DNA of 64,000 nucleotides, taken from NCBI GenBank assembly GCA_022818135.1, contig JAFMSR010000002.1, positions 59,387,740 through 59,451,739 on the forward strand. The letters run 5' to 3'. Origin of the DNA: Saxidomus purpurata. Taxonomy: Eukaryota; Mollusca; Bivalvia; Venerida; Veneridae. The notes under the pieces are model-generated. The model saw nothing but the letters and a program-made list of their open reading frames with translations, searched no databases and was not told where the DNA came from. A program made the position numbers and the translations under genes. Below, in pieces: positions 36,001 to 47,100 of this stretch; the first letter of the stretch is position 1, and every line of letters begins with the position of its first letter.

Positions 36001-39000
36001 AATGGTCGTCAGACATTTCAAATATCATCTATTCGTGAACATAGAACTAGGTTAATAGAAAACAATGAAATTGAAGAACTGCTAAATAGTTAGCTAATTT
36101 TTGAACTTAATATAATAGAGACTTTCAGGCCAGACTCTGTTTCTTTAAAACCAGTAAACAAGCCGCTGTTTTCCTTTGTTCTACCGCTAGAAAGCCGAGA
36201 GTATGCCGAACAATAAGCTCACGTGCTAACTATGTCATGCTGGAAAGCTACTTAGACTTAGTTAAAGAGATATTATAAAAGGCGCGAACAATGGTGGAAA
36301 ACTTAATTACCGGCAAGTTTCGTAATAATAAGGCGTACTTTACAGCAGCACTTGAAATGTCGAGGCTGTCTGATGGCGAAGAAGGTATAGATCGCGTCGG
36401 GGATCCTTAACAAGACTGTTACCAGATGTGACGGCCAACGACAGCTAATCAACTTTATCCAATTTTGCTAATATAAATCAAATTATGTATGAACTCGTCC
36501 CTATAACGGTCTGCCCAAGACCGATGTCATCATTCAAACAAGAAAACTGTAACCAAACCTGACAGAATCATGGAAGCTGCATGCAGGCGGAATACGTTGG
36601 GCATTTGCATTATGGATCTGTATGGAGGTTACATTACTGAAAAAAAACCACAACGTTGCCGGACAAAGGCCTTCAATCATAAATATAGATGAAAATTCCA
36701 ATACAGTAACAATACGAAATATTAATGTTTTTGGCGTAAAATATATATATATAAATATTCACGGTGCAATTTAGAAACTGGTTGTATATTTTATAATCAT
36801 CAGTAATAAATTTTAATTGATTAATACGAGCGATATGATTGGTTAATATTCTAACTCGACGAAACTTACCATTTATAATTAACCAAAATCGTTGTTTCAA
36901 TATCATGGTATTTTCTGATTTCATCAGCTCTTCATTCTTTTGTTTCTTTCTTCATTATTTGCATGGAATTTCGTGCAGTAGTCTTGGTTACGGGCCTGTT
37001 ATTCTCAACATAACGCCGGTTGACTTTTCTAATTTGCTGTGGAAGAAGACGCATAATTACACCGCGTCCTGGGAATTCCCGATTCTATTATTTACCGGTC
37101 TTTACTTTATGTTATTAAATTAGAAGTAAATAGTTAATTAATGGATTTAGCTAATTCCTAAAGCAATAATACACCCGCTAAATGGATCAGAGGCTGTGTA
37201 GGAAGAGCTATACTGCTTGAAATTAACGAAGCAATAAGTCTACCATCGAACTTCAAGTGTGTCACGAAAATATGAAGCTTCGTTGTGCGAAGCCAAATGG
37301 ACACTTGTTTTTTATGCAGATAAAACGTTAATGTTATCAGATTTAAGATTATTAATGCTTTTGTTTTTATACCACCCTTAAGACTTAACTACAATTTTGC
37401 GTCAGTTTCTTAAGTGTATTTTAAATGTATGTACCTGCTTTGAAATCAACTGTATATAATCAAGAAGTTAAGATTCACTAATTACGAAAAACACCCATCT
37501 GTGGCATCCGTTGAAACGATGTTACTTCCATTTCACTATTACATTTGATGTTATGAAGGCACTTATGTGACATTGATACAATTTATAAGAATGGTATATT
37601 TAAATATTCTTCAAGCTGATTTTAGAACCAACCTATAATGGTTGTTGAAGTACAATGTACATATATTGCTCACGAAAAGGATTTTTCTCTAGGGTCAAAC
37701 TGATAGCACTATGGTGTGTTCGTTGCTTTTTAAAATCATTTCATCAGAAATAATATGAGGGAAACTTCAGCTTTATAACAGAAATAATAAAATGTTATGC
37801 ACTGTTACATAATGCTAACAAAACAAAACAAAAAATACAAATTGCACCAATCCGTATTACAGATCGAAGCGGACTTCAGTATATCTAAAGACTAGGTGCA
37901 TGCCTCGACATAATAGAATAACTTGTGTAAATGCATAATTGATAGAAAAAAAGCTATGTCCATACAATAAATACATCGTGTGTTCCTTATTATCTGTACT
38001 ATACCTTCAGTCGCATGAGAGCAATGCGATCGGGCTAAATTCAATATATCCGAATATAACTCAATCGCTGGCACAATGGCGTATTTGCATACGCTCTTAA
38101 AATATAATACCGGAAGATTCGTTCCCTCTATCATTTGCCATTAAAGTATAAGATCATGCTCATCAAGGGACCGAAGAATATAAGATGCGCGGGCACGAAC
38201 AAAAGCGTAGAGGAAAATGAGAAAATCGCCTTGGCGTCCCGCGAGACCACTAGCTACCGACTCAGGTGCCTTTACTTGCGTCGCTTAATTCAGTTTGCAT
38301 AACATAATAAACATTTCCTCTATTAGATTATGAATTGCAGTAAATGAAATATAAATGCGGGGAAACGAGATAAGATCATTTCCCAATAGCTTTATTGTGA
38401 CATATAAGATTTGTGGTGGAGGAGCGTCATTAGTCAAAACTATTAGGACAGTTTTATGTGAATACCGGTGTACGTTGACATTCGTAAAAATGAAATTATA
38501 TCATATAACCTTTCGCTTTTACTTCATCATGAAATTGATTTAATTGTAGGACGTTATTCAGGCCAAATTGATTAAATTACCAATATTCTATCGAAACGCA
38601 AAGTCGATGCAATGGACTTAATTCATTGTATTATATTTTTTAAAGGTTTGGTTCCAAAACAGAAGAGCTAAATGGAGAAAAAGTGAACGATTCACGCAAA
38701 GACAGCCTTCCTCAAAAGATGCAGTGAAAACCCGGATGATGTTAAATCTGATAACGAGGCTGAAGACCCGGATGTTTGTGGGGATGTATCTGACACATGT
38801 CCAGAAGCAGAGGAACATGACGTACAACGTTTTGAAGGAGAAAGACTGTTGAACAATAATGAAAACGGCGAAGAAACACAAAATTATAATGATGATGACC
38901 ATAATACTGACAATGAAAGTAGTGCAGAGAGTAGCATTCTACCACAAAGTAAATCCGAGAAAAAAGTTGATATGGAAACAGAAGATGTCGCTGAACAATG

Positions 39001-40715
39001 CCCAGAAGATTTGACATCAGCGTCTTCTTTTAAAACAGACAATGATGTCATAAAATCTCAACCAGCTCACTTAATTCATAACATTGTTTCAGTGTCTGAT
39101 AATGTTGACCAAACACTAGAATCCCAGGACACGACTCAAGCTAAAACCCCAGCAGACGACAGCGATTCTCCACCAATCAGATCAGTTGGCTCCCCATCAT
39201 CATCATTAGCTTCCCTAGCACTCGTGAACACAGCACGTGCTAACATGATGATGAATTCCAAACCAATGTTGCAACATTCGTTCACGCAGACTCTAATGGC
39301 GCTCAGTAACAACGCAATGAATAGACCAACATTCTTCCCAATGCTGGAAAGGTATAATAGGTTTAAATTTGCAATATTTATATCTTGGCTATATATCTTC
39401 CTTTAAGATAACACACATGATGTTTTTGTGTCACCAAACCTGTTCAGCTCAAAGACATAATACAATCGATCCAAAAAACAGTGTCCACTCATTTCCTCAA
39501 GTGTTGCCTGTGTTGAATTAGACAAATTGTCGGTTTCGGTCAAGATTGTCACAATTTTCCTCAAGTTTTAAATGGAGACTGAATAAATGAAATAGCGATT
39601 GCACCCCATTCTAAATAATAACCTCACATTTAATACGACGAGACATTAATATTTTTTAAAGGAAAGGTTAAAGCACAAAGTTTGTCCATATTTAGAAAAT
39701 GAAAGTCTGTAATATTATTTGTGTACACTGTACTTTAAATATTAGCTCTACAAAATATGTACACTTGTTAAAAAGTTTCAGTTAAAATTGTGAAATATGT
39801 GTCAGAATTATTTAAGAACTGATTCATTGAAATGTTTTTTCCAGCAACTACAAGCAGTATTTGGACAGCTACTTCTCACCGAGACCAATGTTTCCGGCGC
39901 ATTTCTCCGCACATCCGGCATTTAAAGGTAGGGTTGATCAAAATCACATGGCAGTACTTAGTACATGTAGTCATTGCATGAAATAGGAGACAAGAGAAGT
40001 TCATGTATATTAGACAAATTATCTAATACTTATTTATGGCAAAATTAGATTTTAGATGCAGCTCAACACGTTTTTTCCGTTTGTATCTTTCTTGCGCAAC
40101 ATTTTGGTTGATTTTATAGAAATCCCATTTTAAATCTGTTTATAGAAAAGAGATGAGTGATGTAAAAAATATATCTTTGTGGTAAGAAAATGTGAATGCC
40201 TTTGAAAACACTCGCAGCTGTAAACAGGTGTTTATGGCAACAGAAATGTTCACTGGACTTATATGAACAAAATTGTAAATATGTCAATAAAAGATTAAAT
40301 TTCATCTTTTTGAGAAACGGAAAACAATTATTAACTCAATATAATTTCAATTAACCAAATGACTTTCCTATTTCCGGTAACTTTGAATAGAAATAGATAA
40401 TCTAAAGTTACATAGCTGCAATGCATAATGCTTAACATTTCCAGCCGATACATAGCACAGTTATGAAATTGTTTTCATATTTCACTAACGCTTTTCTTTT
40501 ACAGTACTCAGTACTGAACTCCGCTTTCACCTTTTTTGCATATGACAGGTTACATGCCGTTATGTGGATGTTGCGGAACACGTGGACCATGTACTTCTAT
40601 GTTATCTGGGCACGAGACACGCACGAGCAGTGTGGCTGAGCTACGACGTCGTGCACGTGAGCATTCAGAGGCCCTATCTACAACACCAGCAGAAAGTGCA
40701 ATACAGAGGCCCTGA
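18014..40715 (+). CDS. Drgx: Drgx/Prrxl1-type paired-like homeobox transcription factor (six coding exons)
   Basis: Coding segments: 18014-18098, 35024-35115, 35501-35602, 38646-39351, 39845-39927 and 40549-40715. Drgx proteins are nuclear DNA-binding regulators of sensory neuron differentiation in vertebrates and flies. The N-terminus [12 protein letters not shown] matches the Drgx hallmark MFYFHCPP. A paired-like homeodomain starts at about residue 43 ([15 protein letters not shown]), continues [20 protein letters not shown], and ends [15 protein letters not shown] with glutamine at homeodomain position 50. A long acidic, Ser/Asn-rich linker follows (about 235 residues of exon 4). The C-terminus has PLCGCC and the OAR motif [18 protein letters not shown]. 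If the frame break in exon 4 is a one-base error, the protein is about 411 residues, longer than the roughly 260 of vertebrate Drgx because of the linker. Exon-exon phases agree everywhere else (1, 0, 0, 2, 1). Gene identity is firm; integrity of the reading frame is not. Confidence 0.93.
20755..21037 (+). repeat. 51-bp minisatellite, open in one frame (17-residue period)
   Basis: About five and a half copies of a 51-bp unit containing AACATGAAAACTTATGTTTA and GTAATTACATACTTGTTCAA; one copy is shortened by a deletion near 20815. Because 51 is divisible by three and the unit lacks stops in one frame, it reads as repeated [17 protein letters not shown]. This is a by-product of the period, since there is no splice or gene context. 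Confidence 0.92.
22357..22462. repeat. Palindrome / small foldback element (106 bp)
   Basis: The left arm AAAACAACTTTTAATTCAAA, running on through CGGCAATATTGCCTTTT, is mirrored by AAAAAGGCGATATTTTTGAA and GTTTGAATTAAAGAGTTGTT on the right, with about 22 bp of loop. Arms of about 42 bp pair with a few mismatches. A MITE remnant is the most likely origin. Confidence 0.8.
31690..32150 (+). repeat. Degenerate ~25-32 bp minisatellite in Drgx intron 1
   Basis: Variants of 'CCATACTTCATTGTAAATCTCGT' recur, for example CCATACTTCCTTGTTAATCT, CATACTTCATTGTCAATCTT, CCATACCTTCATTGTATATC and CCATACTTCATTATAAATCT. Unit length is irregular, so this is an old, eroded array. Confidence 0.65.
32490..32870. 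promoter_or_regulatory. Candidate conserved noncoding element in Drgx intron 1
   Basis: Repeat-free sequence with several homeodomain-type sites (GCATTAATTACGATCGAGCA, CTCTTAATTACAAATAATAT) and paired T/A blocks. Position in a developmental regulator's intron makes an enhancer plausible. This is inference only; no conservation could be tested. Confidence 0.3.
33430..33880. promoter_or_regulatory. Candidate conserved noncoding element in Drgx intron 1
   Basis: Non-repetitive, compositionally balanced DNA with sites such as TTTAATCCATTAATTCCGG, TTCATTTGCGAGATTTC and GTCATTAATCGCCATGAAAA. It lies about 1.2-1.6 kb upstream of coding exon 2. It reads unlike the eroded repeats around it. Enhancer role is an inference. 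Confidence 0.33.
35024..35115 (+). CDS. Drgx: Drgx coding exon 2 (start of homeodomain)
   Basis: 92 nt between acceptor TACATTTCAG and donor CAACAG|GTATTG. With the single base carried from exon 1 it encodes [16 protein letters not shown], followed by [15 protein letters not shown], the N-terminal arm and beginning of helix 1 of the homeodomain. '[20 protein letters not shown]' matches the Drgx-specific [20 protein letters not shown] almost exactly. Confidence 0.95.
35501..35602 (+). CDS. Drgx: Drgx coding exon 3 (homeodomain helices 1-3)
   Basis: 102 nt (34 codons, phase 0 at both ends) between acceptor TATACGTTTTAG and donor GTGCAG|GTAAAA. It encodes [20 protein letters not shown], then [14 protein letters not shown]. 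The border at ARVQ|VWFQ is the classic intron position of paired-class homeoboxes. Confidence 0.96.
35603..38645 (+). other. Drgx intron 3 (3.0 kb)
   Basis: No exon, SINE or TIR element recognised. Repeat-poor stretches near 36120-36470 and 36820-37130 ('AGCTCACGTGCTAACTATG', 'CATAACGCCGGTTGACTTTT') could be regulatory, but this is a guess from composition. The open frames at 36673-36924 and 36839-37123 overlap on opposite strands and are not genes. Confidence 0.6.
38646..39351 (+). CDS. Drgx: Drgx coding exon 4 with an apparent frame break
   Basis: The acceptor TTTTTTAAAG ends at 38645 and the exon opens in frame with [15 protein letters not shown], the end of homeodomain helix 3. That frame continues [15 protein letters not shown] and reaches TGA at 38850-38852. 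The frame that is long, acidic and open to the donor (CTGGAAAG|GTATAA at 39351) is shifted: it is open from 38687 and reads [19 protein letters not shown] onward. The exon is 706 nt; phase continuity from exon 3 to exon 5 needs 3n+2, so one base is missing or two are extra, probably between 38690 and 38750. No intron fits the gap (the only GT...AG pair would be 43 bp). The linker is rich in Asp, Glu, Asn and Ser, then Ser/Ala/Leu. Confidence 0.85.
39352..39844 (+). other. Drgx intron 4 (493 bp)
   Basis: GTATAA...TTTTTTCCAG borders; unique AT-rich sequence without other features. Confidence 0.8.
39845..39927 (+). CDS. Drgx: Drgx coding exon 5
   Basis: 83 nt (phase 2 in, phase 1 out) between acceptor TTTTTTCCAG and donor TTTAAAG|GTAGGG. 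It encodes [17 protein letters not shown] and [10 protein letters not shown], an aromatic, proline-rich segment. This corresponds by position to the 'PFFPS...LSHVASLKG' stretch before the cysteine motif of vertebrate Drgx. Confidence 0.88.
39928..40548 (+). other. Drgx intron 5 (621 bp)
   Basis: GTAGGG...TATGACAG borders. Unique sequence; no repeat or RNA gene seen. Confidence 0.8.
40549..40715 (+). CDS. Drgx: Drgx last coding exon with OAR motif
   Basis: 167 nt from acceptor ATATGACAG to TGA at 40713-40715. It encodes [14 protein letters not shown], a Drgx-type cysteine motif (vertebrate GGPLCSCC). The OAR motif follows as [19 protein letters not shown], and the protein ends SAIQRP. OAR motifs of paired-like factors modulate DNA binding and activity. 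Longer open frames over the same bases on both strands are shadows. Confidence 0.95.
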
Positions 40716-42298
40716 ATGCGTCTTTGATATCGAACGACATTCTGAATTGAAGAAGTGCACAGATGCGGCACACTTGGACTAGATATGACAAGTTCTTCAA
40801 GCAAGTAGTGCCATTGAAAGCGGATTTTCTCATATAGCGTTCGGTGGAGTGATTTTGTCCCCGTTCATAGTGAAACAAATGTTAAAAAGTTTTAAATAAG
40901 AGAGATTAAAATTTAGTCTGATTGTAAATACATGTATACTTAATCAGTAGCGGTTAATTTAAGTGAGGAAACGATATCTGATTACCAGGTTTACAACGCT
41001 AAATTGCAACAACAGTTTCATTTCCTTTTGCTCAGTCAGAATGTATGAAGCATGAAAGATAAAATTGTAAGAAGAAAAAAAGAGTGTTAATTGTTGAAAA
41101 GAACGAAAATCAAACACATTCTTGACTGAGGACATACTTCGAACAACCATATAAATAATATTATTACTGAAAATGTCTCAGTTAATGAAGATTGGACACA
41201 TATTGCATATTATGTACAGGGCAATGCAAGTATAAATGAAAAGGACAATCATAAAAAATAAAGGCGAAGTTTAAGCATTGGACTAATTGTTGGGAAACAA
41301 GTACAATGTACTAGTAAATGGTGAGAAGAAGGTCAGTAGTGCATGACGAGGTCATATACGACTGTCATTTGTACAATTCACCTTAAATAATTTCGTGAAT
41401 GATGTAATAATAACGCGTTTAATGTTGTTTTAGCTAATACAGAAGTACATTTTAAATACAAATAGTGCCACACTGACTTCTACTGACCATATGATTAAAG
41501 CATCGGTCAATCCCAGTTACCGCCAAGGAAAATTCAACATACATAGATCGATTCTTGAATACGGCACTCCGATTGGTCAGTTACACCACTGTTTTTATAA
41601 TCCAAAAATCCTGTGTTCATGTTTAGTAAATCGGTGCTGATGTTTTTTGTTGAGCAGTTTTACCCTGCTCTTTTTCTATTGAAACATCCACATGAAATAT
41701 GCTAAACAACTGTTTGTTTCATTCACAATATTTTTGTGCTACATGAAGTTCGGATGAAGAAGCACTTTGTACACAATTTGTGATCATATGTTATACATGT
41801 AACATGCATTTGTATAGTGAAAAAACCTATATACATGTATTGTCTTGCCAGTGAGATATCACATTATTTGTATTGGTCTTATCTCTTAACGTATTCTATG
41901 ATTAATCGACATATTTTGACAAAGTCAGCATTTTTTGATAATTGTCTAGCTTAGTGTGCCATCATAGTAATAATGTGTTTTAAAGATGTTATCATAGCTA
42001 TGAAAATGGGCCATATATGGCTTGTTTCATAATAAAATGTATTTCTTTCAAAAAAAATAGTATTAAAACAAAGTGATTAATGATTTTTGTTAAGCATGTA
42101 TGAATAGCTGTTAAAACATAGTTTGGAATGGTAGAAAGTCGAACAGCCTAAAATATGCTTGTTATATTGATAAACACTGCATTTTTGTGTGGGCTATAGT
42201 GGTGATATATTTGAAATGTAGCAGGGATCATGTGTAATTCTTTTTTGCATTTAAAACAAGTATGACGACGTCGTTATTCTATATAAAAGCTGCCAATC
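40716..42298 (+). other. Drgx 3' UTR and downstream flank
   Basis: AT-rich sequence after the stop codon. AATAAA polyadenylation signals are present at 41257-41262 and 42031-42036; the real cleavage site cannot be chosen from sequence alone. No other gene seen. Confidence 0.5.
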
Positions 42299-42306
42299 TG
42301 TTTCCT

Positions 42307-42934
42307 ACGGAAACGTATATTGACCCCCTTTATATATATAAATAAAGTTAGTAAAAAACATTCTTTTTCTAATTTGAGCCTATATATAAGTTTCAAATTA
42401 TTTACCGTTCTATCTAAGAACGAATATACAAAGTTCTAGTTTACTGTAGTTAATTTGTGTTTAAATTAAGAAATATGTTTTTATCAGTCATTCATACTCT
42501 TTTTACCAATTTTATTGTAGTAGATCTACATAGTGAAAAGTTATGATTCATTTATGCTGAAATGTATGTAAACTTAAAAGTGGAGGAAGTTAAAAGTGGG
42601 GGGAGAAATATTTCTTTGTGTTTTCTGTCACTTTTATTTTGACAGGAAATATTCAGCTCATAAGTTTAGTACAATGTGTCAAATATTTGTCATAAACTTA
42701 TTCCAAAAATGTATATTTGCTGACGAAAAATATCACCAACTGCAATACATGATCTTTATAATACTCATCTACAAAACAATAAAACAAGCACAAATATCTC
42801 GTAGTTTCCCTTATGTTATACTTCAACAAGTTATTTAGTCGGAAGTATTTGATGACTAATGTAAAATACACACACATCTTGATAACTTAAGCAAATGTAG
42901 AAAATATATAAAGGGGGTCAATATACGTTTCCGT
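42307..42934. mobile_element. 628-bp MITE with 8-bp target duplication
   Basis: The left end ACGGAAACGTATATTGACCC, continuing CCCTTTATAT, is matched by the right end ATATAAAGGG, continuing GGTCAATATACGTTTCCGT. The inverted repeats are about 30 bp. The element is flanked by perfect 8-bp direct repeats TGTTTCCT at 42299-42306 and 42935-42942. An 8-bp duplication is the hallmark of hAT-type transposition. The interior has no credible coding sequence (an 80-codon frame at 42596-42838 resembles nothing). It sits about 1.6 kb past the Drgx stop codon. Confidence 0.92.
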
Positions 42935-42942
42935 TGTTTCCT

Positions 42943-43737
42943 ACTACCGGATGGCCAAAATTGTTGTGAATGGAAAATACAGAACTGTCTCCCGGTATAC
43001 TTTGCTGGAGTATGATTAGATTAATCTTTGCACAGGCAGGATCAAAATATCAATTAATTGACTGTTCAGTAAACAGATGATTGCCAACAAACATAATATT
43101 ATAATATATCAACCGTAAATAAGATATGTTGATCTTCCTTTTATAAGTGCCCATATAAGTGCTAAATATTTATACGTTATGTAAAATGTTTTCAATCTAT
43201 GTCATACTTGTTACCGTTTGTTCATTTTATAGTTTACAATTTGTGAAATTTTGAATAAAGCAACTTCCAACCTTTGAGTATATCGTCTTTGTTTATCCTA
43301 TTCCTCACGTTTATAATATAAATATATTATGCATATAACAAACCAGCATTTGAACATAGCACCCGAGGGAGACCAAAGGCGTCTCGAACTCTTAGTATCT
43401 GACAAATTACATGAGAGGTAATTGAAGTTTACGACCATATTGTATTAACAAATATTACACAGAACTCTGATAGTTTATTTCATAAACAATGGCATGTTAT
43501 GACATGAATGACCTGCCCCTGTATACAGCAGACTGCCAGCGCAAGTTTACATTCCAAATGGCCGCTCAAATCGATTTCAGACGAGCGGATTACCATTCAG
43601 GGATTTCTATCTAATGTTCCTGTGGTCACAGAGAAATCAACATAGTATCAAGTGAAAATGGCTTATCAAAATTCGGCCACTTTAACTAACCAACCATCCT
43701 AGTTTAAAACAACTTTTTCCTGGAAGTTAGCAATTAC
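42943..43737. other. Intergenic, nothing recognised
   Basis: Unique AT-rich sequence with an AATAAA near 43254; no exon or repeat identified. Confidence 0.35.
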
Positions 43738-44177
43738 ATGTATACTAAATGAAACTTCTAACGCACCACCTGCATTTTCCCTTCTTTATTTGATAATCGA
43801 CCCTTCCAATATCTGCCAGCATATTTTGAGTTAACTGTGCATCTTGCATTTATGAAGACACTAGGTAGATACTTCCGTTACATGAATGATCGAGTGATAC
43901 AAATATCATACGGAAGAGAATTTTAAGAGTGGGTTTTGTAAGGAAGAGCATTAAGGTAATAACCCATATTAAGTCTACGGAGGTTTAAACGATAAATTAA
44001 AATTATCTGCCAACTGATTTTTACCATTCGATCATTTTGGAATGAATGTAACGGAAGTATCTATCCAGTGTCGTCATAAATGCAAGGCATGATAGCTGTC
44101 GTGCATCAATAGCAAGGTATTGGAAGGGTTGATGATTAAATAAAGAAGTAAAAGGGCAGGTTTCGTTTAGTATACAT
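43738..44177. mobile_element. 440-bp foldback element with ~160-bp arms
   Basis: Left arm begins ATGTATACTAAATGAAAC and continues CTTCTTTATTTGATAATCGA, CCCTTCCAATA, CTTGCATTTATGAAGACACT and AGATACTTCCGTTACAT. The right arm, read in reverse, gives ATGTATACTAAACGAAACCT, CTTCTTTATTTAATCATCAA, CCCTTCCAATA, CTTGCATTTATGACGACACT and AGATACTTCCGTTACAT in the same order. The arms differ by small indels and substitutions, so insertion is not recent. No clear target duplication was found. Confidence 0.88.
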
Positions 44178-47100
44178 ATATTTTTGACTTCTAAGAAAGC
44201 TGTTTATGTTTAAAATCAGATTTTTTTAAAACCGACTGGTACATGTTCGTTCAGTAGGTGTATATATGATATACACTGAATTATATACACTGAATTATGC
44301 CATTAGTACATATTATATATCTTAGTACATATATATGCTCAAATCATCATAAGTAAATGGAAGGCAACCAACCAAGAGTTTGTCTCGCCTTTTGATATTG
44401 ATCTTCAAAAAAACACCAAACGATAGAATAAGGGGCACTAACAAGCATATCAGCGGACATCAATGTAGACACACTGCAGCACAGTACACTAAAAATTTAT
44501 AAGCAAAATATGGGGAAAAGGACCGACACGGTTCTCAGGCGGCTTAGATATGGAACTGCGTCACAAGATAACACCACACGCACAAACTGAATACTGTAAG
44601 AATAAAACAAAAAGATTGACTTCGTCGATGATGGCTGCTTTTGAACGGTCAGTTACTTAAACTGCTGGTAATTAGGGGTGGGGGAGGGCGCTTAAAGTGT
44701 TTGCAGCATGTTAACCTTGAACTTCCAAGAAGTCTACTCAGGAGCTAAGAAAACAAGTTTTTTAAATAACAAGACGTCTTTGCACTTTAATATGAATTTG
44801 ATTTAATATAAATTACAAGACTAAACAAAGACAACAGCAAACCAAATTGAATGAACTCAGCCACTTTACGGTAAACGCTTCTATAATTTTGCTAACAAAG
44901 AAAATAAATATCCAAAGCCAAATATATCAAGTTTTGCCCCTCAGAAAATACGGACATACTTTTTAAAGTGAAAGTTAAACCATTTCTCGTGGAAAAAGCA
45001 CGAACTGGAAAAGAGTGTTTCTCGAGTTTCTCTACGTATAAGTAATATATAAAGTAAAACGGCATTATTAACCAACATGTAGGACTTTTTGTATGTTTTT
45101 TAACAATAGTATTAGAACAGTATTAGTACAGTAAATTTTAGACAACTTTTGCCTCAGTAAGTCGGAGGTCAAAAGTGCGCGACATGGTCATGGTAATTTC
45201 AAAATTATTTCAAGATTTGAATACAAATGTCTTCTTGTTTTCACCGGTACCAAAACACCAGGTGGGCTAGACAAAAAGTTACAGTATGCTACCATATTAA
45301 AGGCGTGGTTCAGTAAAATCAAGAGTAGCGATTGACTGTATAGGGATCAATAACGAAACATGAAGTGTGTTCGGCTGAAAATGGGAATGCCGTCATCTTT
45401 TTATTAACCTTTTTATGTTCTAAAGAAATAGTTTATGAAATAACACTCGTTTTTAAACTTTCATGGTTTTTGGCCTGGGGACTGAAAGTCCCCAAGGCCT
45501 AAGTTAGTATACCACATTTCAAACCCTGCAAGAATTTTAGCCGTGCTATGTGCGAATAACAACTGTAAACATGCGCTATGCGAAAGTAGTGCAAGACAGA
45601 CCAGATCAATCTTCTGTTTGAAGCCGCATATGATAAGAACATGTTACAAATAAAAATAGTACATAAAACTTCAAACGACTGCAGGAAGGTATATAGCTTA
45701 CGGGCTGCATTACACATTTTTTTCTGTTTTAGAAATTAAGCGCTGTTAGCTGATTACGGAAGATAATCATATGCATATCAAGGAAAAGTACGGATATTTA
45801 CGGAAATTTACGAAAACGTACGAAGCTCGATATAAGAGTTTGTAGTTTGATTTTCAAATTTCCGATGTTATTTCATTGACAACTTTGTTATTTACGAACG
45901 ATAACATATATATTTACCTAAAAATAAATGTCTCTAAAAAAAGATATAATTTACGTACATTCCCGAGAAGGAACTAACGTGATCAACTTCACCCGCCATT
46001 TATCGAGGACGCTGCATGTCGAGGCCCAGTGAACGGTTTCACTGATTACAACTACAAGGTAACCCAGAATCATTTTTGTTTTTCTCTGTTATACACATTG
46101 TACAGTACTGTATTTATATTTCATTGCTGGTATTGCTTTGTTTATTTCTGTTTCAAGGTCTTGTCATTGGTACACAATAATTTTCGATCCACATCATCAG
46201 ATCATATCGCTTGAAGTTGTACAAAGCGCAGATCGAATTATTTGTACTGGCTTAAACATTTTATAATGTTGACTATGTGATTATTTTCATTTAACGTACA
46301 TTTCATAATAAAACAAACTTCCCTGTCACCCATATATTTGTGAATCATTCATTCTGTGTCATATATTGAATTTCGTCCTCTGCACATTTCGACCTTCAAC
46401 GCAGAACACGTAGGTGAAAAGTTGTTTTTCGGGGAGGTTAACCTATAGCCCCCAGGCCTTCAGCGCCCACAGCGCTTTGATTAATAATTCAATGTGGTGA
46501 TGTTTTGTTGAGGTAGAAAAAGTCTTTCGGCAGCCATACAGCTTTTCGTTCGTGTTCCGTCCATTCGTTCGTGTAATTTACATTTAAGTTACAGTAGATG
46601 TAAGATGCAACCACAAAAGAACACGAAAGAACGTATCATTCATTATATTTAATATTTATACTCTTATAAACATTATTATCAAAACAACATCTTTACTGCT
46701 TTTGGAAAGAAAAATATCGACACATTTATATCGACATATTTTATTGACATATTATAGTGTACGTACATCTCGAGAAAAATGCATTGCTTTTCGTATGATA
46801 AATGCAAGATCTTGACTTAATTCATCGACTTGTGATATTGTTTTGATTTCTCGTAAACATAGCAATAGGAGTGATACAACACTCGATAACACATTACCAT
46901 ATTGGGCGTCGACCGATGCTCACTAAAAGTTACTGCTTTCTGGAAAAATTAATGTCGGTAAAAAATGACACCCAGTCCGCGATGAAAATCTTCCGGCACA
47001 CTTGTACCAGCTCGACTACAGACAGTGCGACGATTAGAAAGTAATTGTAATATCAGTAGATAATACTACACAAGATTGCGACCGTGATACGTCAAATTTC

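Noticed and set aside
38684..38726. 43-bp intron in Drgx exon 4 that would restore the frame
   Set aside because: Too short for an animal spliceosomal intron, and it would remove conserved residues directly after the homeodomain.
38849..39406. Independent 185-residue acidic protein
   Set aside because: It is Drgx exon 4 in the linker frame, running past the donor at 39351.
40550..40878. Minus-strand and alternative plus-strand frames over the last Drgx exon
   Set aside because: The frame encoding the OAR motif is the real one; the others are shadows.
42596..42838. 80-residue protein inside the MITE
   Set aside because: No similarity to transposases or any domain, and the element is non-autonomous in size and structure.
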